From positions 1,853,312 through 1,917,311 of the forward strand of contig NC_079483.1 of assembly GCF_026230105.1 (NCBI RefSeq): a stretch of 64,000 nucleotides of DNA, written 5' to 3'. The position numbers and the translations under genes were made by a program. Positions 53,901 to 64,000 of this stretch are shown piece by piece. Numbering within the stretch: the first letter of the stretch is position 1; each line of letters starts with the position of its first letter. The stretch is from Diorhabda sublineata. Lineage: Eukaryota > Arthropoda > Insecta > Coleoptera > Chrysomelidae. The notes beneath the pieces are model-generated. The model was not told where the DNA came from. It was given only the letters and a program-made list of their open reading frames with translations, and did no database searches.

Positions 53901-55540
53901 GACAGTTGACCTCAATGGGCTTCAATGGATGTTAATCGCGTATATCTGACAAAGTTGATGCAAACTCACTCAAATATATGAGAAATGTTGAAATTCGTCT
54001 TCAAATTAGGAAGATAGACTTTGAAAATTTTCAATCAACACAAAGTGACAGTCGACCTCAATGGGCTTCAATGGATGTTAATCGCCTATATCTGACAAAG
54101 TTAGATGCAAACTCACTCAAATATATGAGAAATGTTGAAATTCGACTTCAAATTAAGAAGATAGATTTTGAAAATTTTCAATCAACACAAATTGACAATC
54201 GACCTCAATGTGCTTCAATGGATGTTAATCGACGATATCTGACAAAGTTAGATGCAAACTCACTCAAATATATGAGAAATGTTGAAATTCGACTTCAAAT
54301 TAGGAAGATAGACTTTGAAAATTTCAATCAACACAAAGTGACAGTCGACCTCAATGGGCTTCAATGGATGTTAATTGACGATATCTGACAAAGTTAGATG
54401 CAAACTCACTCCAATATATAAGAAATGTTGAAATTCGACTTCAAATTAGCAAGATAGACTTCGAAAATTTTCAATCAACACAAAGTGACAGTTGACCTCA
54501 ATGGGCTTCAATGGATGTTAATCGCCTATATCTGACAAAGTTAGATGCAAACTCACTCAAATATATGAGAATTGTTGAAATTCGACTTCAAATTAGGAAG
54601 ATAGACTTTGAAAATTTTCAATCAACACAAAGTGACAGTTGACCTCAATGGGCTTCAATGGATGTTAATCGCGTATATCTGACAAAGTTAGATGCAAACT
54701 CACTCAAATATATGAGAAATGTTGAAATTCGTCTTCAAATTAGGAAGATAGACTTTGAAAATTTTCAATCAACACAAATTGACAATCGACCTCAATGTGC
54801 TTCAATGGATGTTAATCGACGATATCTGACAAAGTTAGATGCAAACTCACTCAAATATATGAGAAATGTTGAAATTCGACTTCAAATTAGGAAGATAGAC
54901 TTTGAAAATTTTCAATCAACACAAAGTGACAGTCGACCTCAATTGGCTTCAGTGGATGTTAATCGACGATATCTGACAAAGTTAGATGCAAACTCTCCCA
55001 AATATATAAGAAATGTTGAAATTCGACTTCAAATTAGGAAGATAGACTTCGAAAATTTTCAATCAACACAAAGTGACAGTCGATCTCAATGGGCTTCAAT
55101 GGATGTTAATTGACGATATGACGATATCTGACAAAGTTAGATGCAAACTCACTCCAATATATAACAAATGTTGAAATTCGACTTCAAATTAGGAAGATAG
55201 ACTTTGAAAATTTTCAATCAACACAAAGTGACAGTCGACCTCAATGGGCTTCAATGGATGTTAATTGACGATATCTGACAAAGTTAGATGCAAACTCACT
55301 CCAATATATAAGAAATGTTGAAATTCGACTTCAAATTAGGAGGATAGACTTTGAAAATTTTCAATCAACACAAAGTGACAGTCGACCTCAATTGGCTTCA
55401 GTGGATGTTAATCGACGATATCTGACAAAGTTAGATGCAAACTCTCCCAAATATATAAGAAATGTTGAAATGCGACTCCAAATTAGGAAGATAGACAATT
55501 TTAAATCAACACAAAGTGACAGTTGACCTCAATGGGCTTC
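46758..55540 (+). repeat. 4387-bp (30-monomer) duplication, two copies
   Basis: Segments at 47106, 47928 and 48951 reappear at 51493, 52315 and 53338, all at 4387 bp (30 monomers minus 23). Shared rare changes include TTAGGATGATAGAC near 48304 and 52691, and AGGAGGATAGAC near 48747 and 53134. Toward the end the offset changes to 4239 bp (50419 to 54658), showing a net loss of one monomer in copy 2 near 53.7-54.0 kb. There two GTTGATGC members sit about 300 bp apart. Confidence 0.8.
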
Positions 55541-56536
55541 AATGGATGTTAATCGCGTATATCTGACAAAGTTAGATGCAAACTCACTCGAATATATGAG
55601 AAATGTTGAAATTCGACTTAAAATTAGGAAGATAGACTTTGAAAATTTTCAATCAACACAAATTGACAATCGACCTCAATGTGCTTCAATGGATGTTAAT
55701 TGACGATATCTGACAAAGTTAGATGCAAACTCACTCCAATATATAAGAAATGTTGAAATTCGACTTCAAATTAGCAAGATAGACTTCGAAAATTTTCAAT
55801 CAACACAAAGTGACAGTTGACCTCAATGGGCTTCAATGGATGTTAATCGCCTATATCTGACAAAGTTAGATGCAAACTCACTCAAATATATGAGAATTGT
55901 TGAAATTCGACTTCAAATTAGGAAGATAGACTTTGAAAATTTTCAATCAACACAAAGTGACAGTTGACCTCAATGGGCTTCAATGGATGTTAATCGCGTA
56001 TATCTGACAAAGTTAGATGCAAACTCACTCAAATATATGAGAAATGTTGAAATTCGTCTTCAAATTAGGAAGATAGACTTTGAAAATTTTCAATCAACAC
56101 AAATTGACAATCGACCTCAATGTGCTTCAATGGATGTTAATCGACGATATCTGACAAAGTTAGATGCAAACTCACTCAAATATATGAGAAATGTTGAAAT
56201 TCGACTTCAAATTAGGAAGATAGACTTTGAAAATTTTCAATCAACACAAAGTGACAGTCGACCTCAATTGGCTTCAGTGGATGTTAATCGACGATATCTG
56301 ACAAAGTTAGATGCAAACTCTCCCAAATATATAAGAAATGTTGAAATGCGACTCGAAATTAGGAAGATAGACAACTTTCAATCAACACAAAGTGACAGTT
56401 GACCTCAATGGGCTTCAATGGATGTTAATCGCGTATATCTGACAAAGTTAGATGCAAACTCACTCGAATATATGAGAAATGTTGAAATTCGACTTCAAAT
56501 TAGGAAGATAGACTTTGAAAATTTTCAATCAACACA
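54050..56536 (+). repeat. 2.49-kb segment duplicated at 61514-64000
   Basis: This segment recurs at an offset of 7464 bp: 54658 to 62122, 55983 to 63447, and the final window bases match up to 56536. Both copies share an 8-bp tandem duplication (GACGATAT twice, 55112-55127 and 62576-62591), ATATAACAAATG, GACAATTTTAAATC and CGACTCGAAATTAGG. The second copy has private changes such as AGATGAAAACTC near 62603. Confidence 0.85.
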
Positions 56537-58309
56537 AATTGACAGTTGACCTCATGGGCTTCAATGGATGTTAATCGCGTATATCTGACAAAGTTAGATG
56601 CAAACTCACTCCAATATATAAGAAATGTTGAAATTCGACTTCAAATTAGGAAGATAGACTTCGAAAATTTTCAATCAACACAAAGTGACAGTTGACCTCA
56701 ATGGGCTTCAATGGATGTTAATCGCCTATATCTGACAAAGTTAGATGCACACTCACTCAAATATATGAGAAATGTTGAAATTCGACTTCAAATTAGGAAG
56801 ATAGACTTTGAAAATTTTCAATCAACACAAAGTGACAGTTGACCTCAATGGGCTTCAATGGATGTTAATCGCGTATATCTGACAAAGTTAGATGCGAACT
56901 CTCCCAAATATATAAGAAATGTTGAAATGCGAATCCAAATTAGGAAGATAGACAATTTTCAATCAACACAAAGTGACAGTTGACCTCAATGGGCTTCAAT
57001 GGATGTTAATCGCGTATATCTGACAAAGTTAGATGCAAACTCACTCAAATATATGAGAAATGTTGAAATTCGTCTTCAAATTAGGATGATAGACTTTGAA
57101 AATTTTCAATCAACACAAAGTGACAGTCGACCTCAATGGGCTTCAATGGATGTTAATCGCGTATATCTGACAAAGTTAGATGCGAACTCTCCCAAATATA
57201 TAAGAAATGTTGAAATGCGAATCCAAATTAGGAAGATAGACAATTTTCAATCAACACAAAGTGACAGTTGACCTCAATGGGCTTCAATGGATGTTAATCG
57301 CGTATATCTGACAAAGTTAGATGCAAACTCACTCGAATATATGAGAAATGTTGAAATTCGACTTAAAATTAGGAAGATAGACTTTGAAAATTTTCAATCA
57401 ACAGAAAGTGACAGTCGACCTCAATGGGCTTCAATGGATGTTAATCGCGTATATCTGACAAAGTTAGATGCAAACTCACTCGAATATATGAGAAATGTTG
57501 AAATTCGACTTCAAATTAGGAAGATAGACTTTGAAAATTTTCAATCAACACAAATTGACAGTTGACCTCAATGGGCTTCAATGGATGTTAATCGCGTATA
57601 TCTGACAAAGTTAGATGCAAACTCACTCAAATATATGAGAAATGTTGAAATTCGTCTTCAAATTAGGATGATAGACTTTGAAAATTTTCAATCAACACAA
57701 AGTGACAGTCGACCTCAATGGGCTTCAATGGATGTTAATTGACGATATCTGACAAAGTTAGATGCAAACTCACTCCAATATATAAGAAATGTTGAAATTC
57801 GACTTCAAATTAGGAAGATAGACTTCGAAAATTTTCAATCAACACAAAGTGACAGTCGATCTCAATGGGCTTCAATGGATGTTAATTGACGATATCTGAC
57901 AAAGTTAGATGCAAACTCACTCCAATATATAAGAAATGTTGAAATTCGACTTCAAATTAGGAAGATAGACTTTGAAAATTTTCAATCAACACAAAGTGAC
58001 AGTCGACCTCAATGGGCTTCAATGGATGTTAATTGACGATATCTGACAAAGTTAGATGCAAACTCACTCCAATATATAAGAAATGTTGAAATTCGACTTC
58101 AAATTAGGAGGATAGACTTTGAAAATTTTCAATCAACACAAAGTGACAGTCGACCTCAATTGGCTTCAGTGGATGTTAATCGACGATATCTGACAAAGTT
58201 AGATGCAAACTCTCCCAAATATATAAGAGATGTTGAAATGCGACTCCAAATTAGGAAGATAGACAATTTTCAATCAACACAAAGTGACAGTTGACCTCAA
58301 TGGGCTTCA
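56537..58309 (+). repeat. L-type segment partly copied from 52.3 kb
   Basis: From 57287 onward this matches 52315 onward at an offset of 4972 bp (53338 to 58310 agrees). It includes the TTAGGATGATAGAC and AGGAGGATAGAC variants. Just before it, two 141-bp-type members with GCGAATCCAAATTAGG lie about 288 bp apart (near 56930 and 57219). A 1-bp loss, CCTCATGGGC, occurs near 56551. No gene or foreign sequence is seen. Confidence 0.75.
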
Positions 58310-61300
58310 ATGGATGTTAATCGCGTATATCTGACAAAGTTAGATGCAAACTCACTCGAATATATGAGAAATGTTGAAATTCGACTTAAAATTAGGAAGA
58401 TAGACTTTGAAAATTTTCAATCAACACAAATTGACAATCGACCTCAATGTGCTTCAATGGATGTTAATCGACGATATCTGACAAAGTTAGATGCAAACTC
58501 ACTCAAATATATGAGAAATGTTGAAATTCGACTTCAAATTAGGAAGATAGACTTTGAAAATTTTCAATCAACACAAATTGACAGTTGACCTCAATGGGCT
58601 TCAATGGATGTTAATCGCGTATATCTGACAAAGTTGATGCAAACTCACTCAAATATATGAGAAATGTTGAAATTCGTCTTCAAATTAGGAAGATAGACTT
58701 TGAAAATTTTCAATCAACACAAAGTGACAGTCGACCTCAATGGGCTTCAATGGATGTTAATTGACGATATCTGACAAAGTTAGATGCAAACTCACTCAAA
58801 TATATGAGAAATGTTGAAATTCGTCTTCAAATTAGGAAGATAGACTTTGAAAATTTTCAATCAACACAAAGTGACAGTCGACCTCAATGGGTTTCAATGG
58901 ATGTTAATTGACGATATCTGACAAAGTTAGATCCAAACTCACTCCAATATATAAGAAATGTTGAAATTCGACTTCAAATTAGGAAGATAGACTTCGAAAA
59001 TTTTCAATCAACACAAAGTGACAGTCGACCTCAATGGGTTTCAATGGATGTTAATTGACGATATCTGACAAAGTTAGATGCAAACTCACTCCAATATATA
59101 GGAAATGTTGAAATTCGACTTCAAATTAGGAAGATAGACTTCGAAAATTTTCAATCAACACAAAGTGACAGTTGACCTCAATGGGCTTCAATGGATGTTA
59201 ATCGCCTATATCTGACAAAGTTAGATGCAAACTCACTCAAATATATGAGAAATGTTGAAATTCGACTTCAAATTAAGAAGATAGATTTTGAAAATTTTCA
59301 ATCAACACAAATTGACAATCGACCTCAATGTGCTTCAATGGATGTTAATCGACGATATCTGACAAAGTTAGATGCAAACTCACTCAAATATATGAGAAAT
59401 GTTGAAATTCGACTTCAAATTAGGAAGATAGACTTTGAAAATTTCAATCAACACAAAGTGACAGTCGACCTCAATGGGCTTCAATGGATGTTAATTGACG
59501 ATATCTGACAAAGTTAGATGCAAACTCACTCCAATATATAAGAAATGTTGAAATTCGACTTCAAATTAGCAAGATAGACTTCGAAAATTTTCAATCAACA
59601 CAAAGTGACAGTTGACCTCAATGGGCTTCAATGGATGTTAATCGCCTATATCTGACAAAGTTAGATGCAAACTCACTCAAATATATGAGAATTGTTGAAA
59701 TTCGACTTCAAATTAGGAAGATAGACTTTGAAAATTTTCAATCAACACAAAGTGACAGTTGACCTCAATGGGCTTCAATGGAAGTTAATCGCGTATATCT
59801 GACAAAGTTAGATGCAAACTCACTCAAATATATGAGAAATGTTGAAATTCGTCTTCAAATTAGGAAGATAGACTTTGAAAATTTTCAATCAACACAAATT
59901 GACAATCGACCTCAATGTGCTTCAATGGATGTTAATCGACGATATCTGACAAAGTTAGATGCAAACTCACTCAAATATATGAGAAATGTTGAAATTCGAC
60001 TTCAAATTAGGAAGATAGACTTTGAAAATTTTCAATCAACACAAAGTGACAGTCGACCTCAATTGGCTTCAGTGGATGTTAATCGACGATATCTGACAAA
60101 GTTAGATGCAAACTCTCCCAAATATATAAGAAATGTTGAAATTCGACTTCAAATTAGGAAGATAGACTTCGAAAATTTTCAATCAACACAAAGTGACAGT
60201 CGATCTCAATGGGCTTCAATGGATGTTAATTGACGATATCTGACAAAGTTAGATGCAAACTCACTCCAATATATAAGAAATGTTGAAATTCGACTTCAAA
60301 TTAGGAAGATAGACTTTGAAAATTTTCAATCAACACAAAGTGACAGTCGACCTCAATGGGCTTCAATGGATGTTAATTGACGATATCTGACAAAGTTAGA
60401 TGCAAACTCACTCCAATATATAAGAAATGTTGAAATTCGACTTCAAATTAGGAGGATAGACTTTGAAAATTTTCAATCAACACAAAGTGACAGTCGACCT
60501 CAATTGGCTTCAGTGGATGTTAATCGACGATATCTGACAAAGTTAGATGCAAACTCTCCCAAATATATAAGAAATGTTGAAATGCGACTCCAAATTAGGA
60601 AGATAGACAATTTTCAATCAACACAAAGTGACAGTTGACCTCAATGGGCTTCAATGGATGTTAATCGCGTATATCTGACAAAGTTAGATGCAAACTCACT
60701 CGAATATATGAGAAATGTTGAAATTCGACTTAAAATTAGGAAGATAGACTTTGAAAATTTTCAATCAACACAAATTGACAATCGACCTCAATGTGCTTCA
60801 ATGGATGTTAATCGACGATATCTGACAAAGTTAGATGCAAACTCACTCAAATATATGAGAAATGTTGAAATTCGACTTCAAATTAGGAAGATAGACTTTG
60901 AAAATTTTCAATCAACACAAATTGACAGTTGACCTCAATGGGCTTCAATGGATGTTAATCGCGTATATCTGACAAAGTTGATGCAAACTCACTCAAATAT
61001 ATGAGAAATGTTGAAATTCGTCTTCAAATTAGGAAGATAGACTTTGAAAATTTTCAATCAACACAAAGTGACAGTCGACCTCAATGGGCTTCAATGGATG
61101 TTAATTGACGATATCTGACAAAGTTAGATGCAAACTCACTCAAATATATGAGAAATGTTGAAATTCGTCTTCAAATTAGGAAGATAGACTTTGAAAATTT
61201 TCAATCAACACAAAGTGACAGTCGACCTCAATGGGCTTCAATGGATGTTAATTGACGATATCTGACAAAGTTAGATCCAAACTCACTCCAATATATAAGA

Positions 61301-62997
61301 AATGTTGAAATTCGACTTCAAATTAGGAAGATAGACTTCGAAAATTTTCAATCAACACAAAGTGACAGTCGACCTCAATGGGTTTCAATGGATGTTAATT
61401 GACGATATCTGACAAAGTTAGATGCAAACTCACTCCAATATATAGGAAATGTTGAAATTCGACTTCAAATTAGGAAGATAGACTTCGAAAATTTTCAATC
61501 AACACAAAGTGACAGTTGACCTCAATGGGCTTCAATGGATGTTAATCGCCTATATCTGACAAAGTTAGATGCAAACTCACTCAAATATATGAGAAATGTT
61601 GAAATTCGACTTCAAATTAAGAAGATAGATTTTGAAAATTTTCAATCAACACAAATTGACAATCGACCTCAATGTGCTTCAATGGATGTTAATCGACGAT
61701 ATCTGACAAAGTTAGATGCAAACTCACTCAAATATATGAGGAATGTTGAAATTCGACTTCAAATTAGGAAGATAGACTTTGAAAATTTCAATCAACACAA
61801 AGTGACAGTCGACCTCAATGGGCTTCAATGGATGTTAATTGACGATATCTGACAAAGTTAGATGCAAACTCACTCCAATATATAAGAAATGTTGAAATTC
61901 GACTTCAAATTAGCAAGATAGACTTCGAAAATTTTCAATCAACACAAAGTGACAGTTGACCTCAATGGGCTTCAATGGATGTTAATCGCCTATATCTGAC
62001 AAAGTTAGATGCAAACTCACTCAAATATATGAGAATTGTTGAAATTCGACTTCAAATTAGGAAGATAGACTTTGAAAATTTTCAATCAACACAAAGTGAC
62101 AGTTGACCTCAATGGGCTTCAATGGAAGTTAATCGCGTATATCTGACAAAGTTAGATGCAAACTCACTCAAATATATGAGAAATGTTGAAATTCGTCTTC
62201 AAATTAGGAAGATAGACTTTGAAAATTTTCAATCAACACAAATTGACAATCGACCTCAATGTGCTTCAATGGATGTTAATCGACGATATCTGACAAAGTT
62301 AGATGCAAACTCACTCAAATATATGAGAAATGTTGAAATTCGACTTCAAATTAGGAAGATAGACTTTGAAAATTTTCAATCAACACAAAGTGACAGTCGA
62401 CCTCAATTGGCTTCAGTGGATGTTAATCGACGATATCTGACAAAGTTAGATGCAAACTCTCCCAAATATATAAGAAATGTTGAAATTCGACTTCAAATTA
62501 GGAAGATAGACTTCGAAAATTTTCAATCAACACAAAGTGACAGTCGATCTCAATGGGCTTCAATGGATGTTAATTGACGATATGACGATATCTGACAAAG
62601 TTAGATGAAAACTCACTCCAATATATAACAAATGTTGAAATTCGACTTCAAATTAGGAAGATAGACTTTGAAAATTTTCAATCAACACAAAGTGACAGTC
62701 GACCTCAATGGGCTTCAATGGATGTTAATTGACGATATCTGACAAAGTTAGATGCAAACTCACTCCAATATATAAGAAATGTTGAAATTCGACTTCAAAT
62801 TAGGAGGATAGACTTTGAAAATTTTCAATCAACACAAAGTGACAGTCGACCTCAATTGGCTTCAGTGGATGTTAATCGACGATATCTGACAAAGTTAGAT
62901 GCAAACTCTCCCAAATATATAAGAAATGTTGAAATGCGACTCCAAATTAGGAAGATAGACAATTTTAAATCAACACAAAGTGACAGTTGACCTCAAT
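58310..62997 (+). repeat. 2344-bp (16-monomer) HOR, two adjacent copies
   Basis: Units start at 58310 and 60654; 59191 to 61535 and 59778 to 62122 also match at 2344 bp. The -8 from 16 monomers is the sum of one 141-bp member (-6), GTTGATGC (-1) and GAAAATTTCAATC (-1). The copies share rare changes GTTAGATCCAAAC (near 58930 and 61274), GATAGATTTTG, TTAGCAAGATAG, GAGAATTGTTG and ATGGAAGTTAATC. They are nearly identical, so this is among the youngest duplications in the window. Confidence 0.88.
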
Positions 62998-64000
62998 GGG
63001 CTTCAATGGATGTTAATCGCGTATATCTGACAAAGTTAGATGCAAACTCACTCGAATATATGAGAAATGTTGAAATTCGACTTAAAATTAGGAAGATAGA
63101 CTTTGAAAATTTTCAATCAACACAAATTGACAATCGACCTCAATGTGCTTCAATGGATGTTAATTGACGATATCTGACAAAGTTAGATGCAAACTCACTC
63201 CAATATATAAGAAATGTTGAAATTCGACTTCAAATTAGCAAGATAGACTTCGAAAATTTTCAATCAACACAAAGTGACAGTTGACCTCAATGGGCTTCAA
63301 TGGATGTTAATCGCCTATATCTGACAAAGTTAGATGCAAACTCACTCAAATATATGAGAATTGTTGAAATTCGACTTCAAATTAGGAAGATAGACTTTGA
63401 AAATTTTCAATCAACACAAAGTGACAGTTGACCTCAATGGGCTTCAATGGATGTTAATCGCGTATATCTGACAAAGTTAGATGCAAACTCACTCAAATAT
63501 ATGAGAAATGTTGAAATTCGTCTTCAAATTAGGAAGATAGACTTTGAAAATTTTCAATCAACACAAATTGACAATCGACCTCAATGTGCTTCAATGGATG
63601 TTAATCGACGATATCTGACAAAGTTAGATGCAAACTCACTCAAATATATGAGAAATGTTGAAATTCGACTTCAAATTAGGAAGATAGACTTTGAAAATTT
63701 TCAATCAACACAAAGTGACAGTCGACCTCAATTGGCTTCAGTGGATGTTAATCGACGATATCTGACAAAGTTAGATGCAAACTCTCCCAAATATATAAGA
63801 AATGTTGAAATGCGACTCGAAATTAGGAAGATAGACAACTTTCAATCAACACAAAGTGACAGTTGACCTCAATGGGCTTCAATGGATGTTAATCGCGTAT
63901 ATCTGACAAAGTTAGATGCAAACTCACTCGAATATATGAGAAATGTTGAAATTCGACTTCAAATTAGGAAGATAGACTTTGAAAATTTTCAATCAACACA
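61514..64000 (+). repeat. Second copy of the 2.49-kb segment, cut by the window edge
   Basis: Matches 54050-56536 at an offset of 7464 bp, including the 8-bp duplication at 62576-62591. Its first part also belongs to the second 2344-bp HOR copy, so this stretch is a mosaic in which the two duplications overlap. The last bases are mid-monomer, so the array clearly continues beyond the window. Confidence 0.85.

Larger units (their letters stand above)
7875..64000 (+). repeat. Right arm of 147-bp satellite array (plus orientation)
   Basis: About 380 tandem monomers of the same satellite, all reading on the plus strand, continuing to the window edge. The first 5 kb alternates F and L blocks; from about 12867 it is almost purely L type. 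L monomers fall into recurring classes named by the variable core: CTCAAATATATGAG, CTCGAATATATGAG, CTCGACTATATGAG, CTCCAATATATAAG and CTCCCAAATATATAAG. The last class usually lacks 6 bp, making it 141 bp. These classes are arranged in repeated orders, giving higher-order repeats. No transposon, gene or simple repeat interrupts 56 kb. The open frames of 70-240 codons here are repeat by-products. Confidence 0.97.

Noticed and set aside
110..63866. About 100 open reading frames of 65-579 codons encoding 49-residue repeats
   Set aside because: They follow from a 147-bp period divisible by 3. Frames break at random stops and indels, differ freely at amino-acid sites, and have no consistent start, domain or surrounding gene signal. 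I list none as a CDS.
1..64000. CRISPR array
   Set aside because: The repeats are directly adjacent with no unique spacers, the unit is 147 bp, and no cas-like sequence is present.
1..64000. A human-type CENP-B box in the monomer
   Set aside because: I looked for the TTCG....A..CGGG core; the monomer has ATTCGACTTC and no CGGG, so no match is supported.
1..64000. Assigning a species or named satellite family
   Set aside because: Satellites of about 145-150 bp occur in several unrelated lineages and I cannot match this one by eye. A BLAST search against satellite and whole-genome databases would decide.
1..64000. tRNA, rRNA or other structured RNA genes
   Set aside because: All sequence aligns to the monomer and no known RNA gene motif is visible. 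The only strong dyads are the 14-bp palindrome and the inversion join.

Overview
The whole window is one satellite DNA array. From base 1 to base 64000 it is made of head-to-tail copies of one AT-rich monomer. A typical left-arm copy is 147 bp with 47 G or C, about 32% GC. I estimate about 435 monomers. I see no protein gene, RNA gene, transposon, microsatellite or other unique sequence. This points to a eukaryotic heterochromatic block, most likely centromeric or pericentromeric. The unit length, equal to DNA on one nucleosome core, and the nested higher-order repeats fit that reading. I cannot name the species; a plant is plausible but not shown.

Layout. Bases 1-7874 carry monomers on the minus strand and 7875-64000 carry them on the plus strand. 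They meet at one head-to-head switch point, where a 13-bp perfect inverted repeat surrounds an 8-bp spacer. Two monomer subfamilies occur. The F type is marked, in plus orientation, by AATGTAAATCGACG, TCATTCAAATATATGAG, CTTCAAATGAGG and GTGAGAATCGACTTC. The L type is marked by GATGTTAATCG, TCACTCAAATATATGAG (or its C/G variants), CTTCAAATTAGG and GTGACAGTYGACCTC. F blocks lie at about 262-2876, 3895-6045, 7875-9200, 9680-10670 and 11826-12866, with L or mixed blocks between them. From about 12867 to the end the array is essentially all L type, apart from an F patch near 38.72-38.80 kb.

The L array is built of nested higher-order repeats (HORs). Examples are 441 bp (3 monomers), 588 and 735 bp (4 and 5), 1168, 1176 and 1323 bp (8, 8 and 9), 2344 bp (16), 2498 bp (17), 2634 bp (18), 2787 bp (19) and 4387 bp (30). 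Most departures from exact multiples of 147 are explained by a few inherited indels: -6 in a 141-bp monomer class, -1, -2 and +8. These let duplications be traced across the window.

Because 147 is divisible by 3, the monomer stays in frame with itself and gives long 49-residue-repeat reading frames, up to 579 codons on the minus strand. I treat these as by-products of the repeat. Stops and frameshifts occur freely, many stops come from CG to TG changes inside CGA codons, and no start or domain context exists. There is therefore no gene network to describe. The notable content is the array's architecture: the inversion, the palindrome in each monomer, the subfamily mosaic and the record of segmental amplification.
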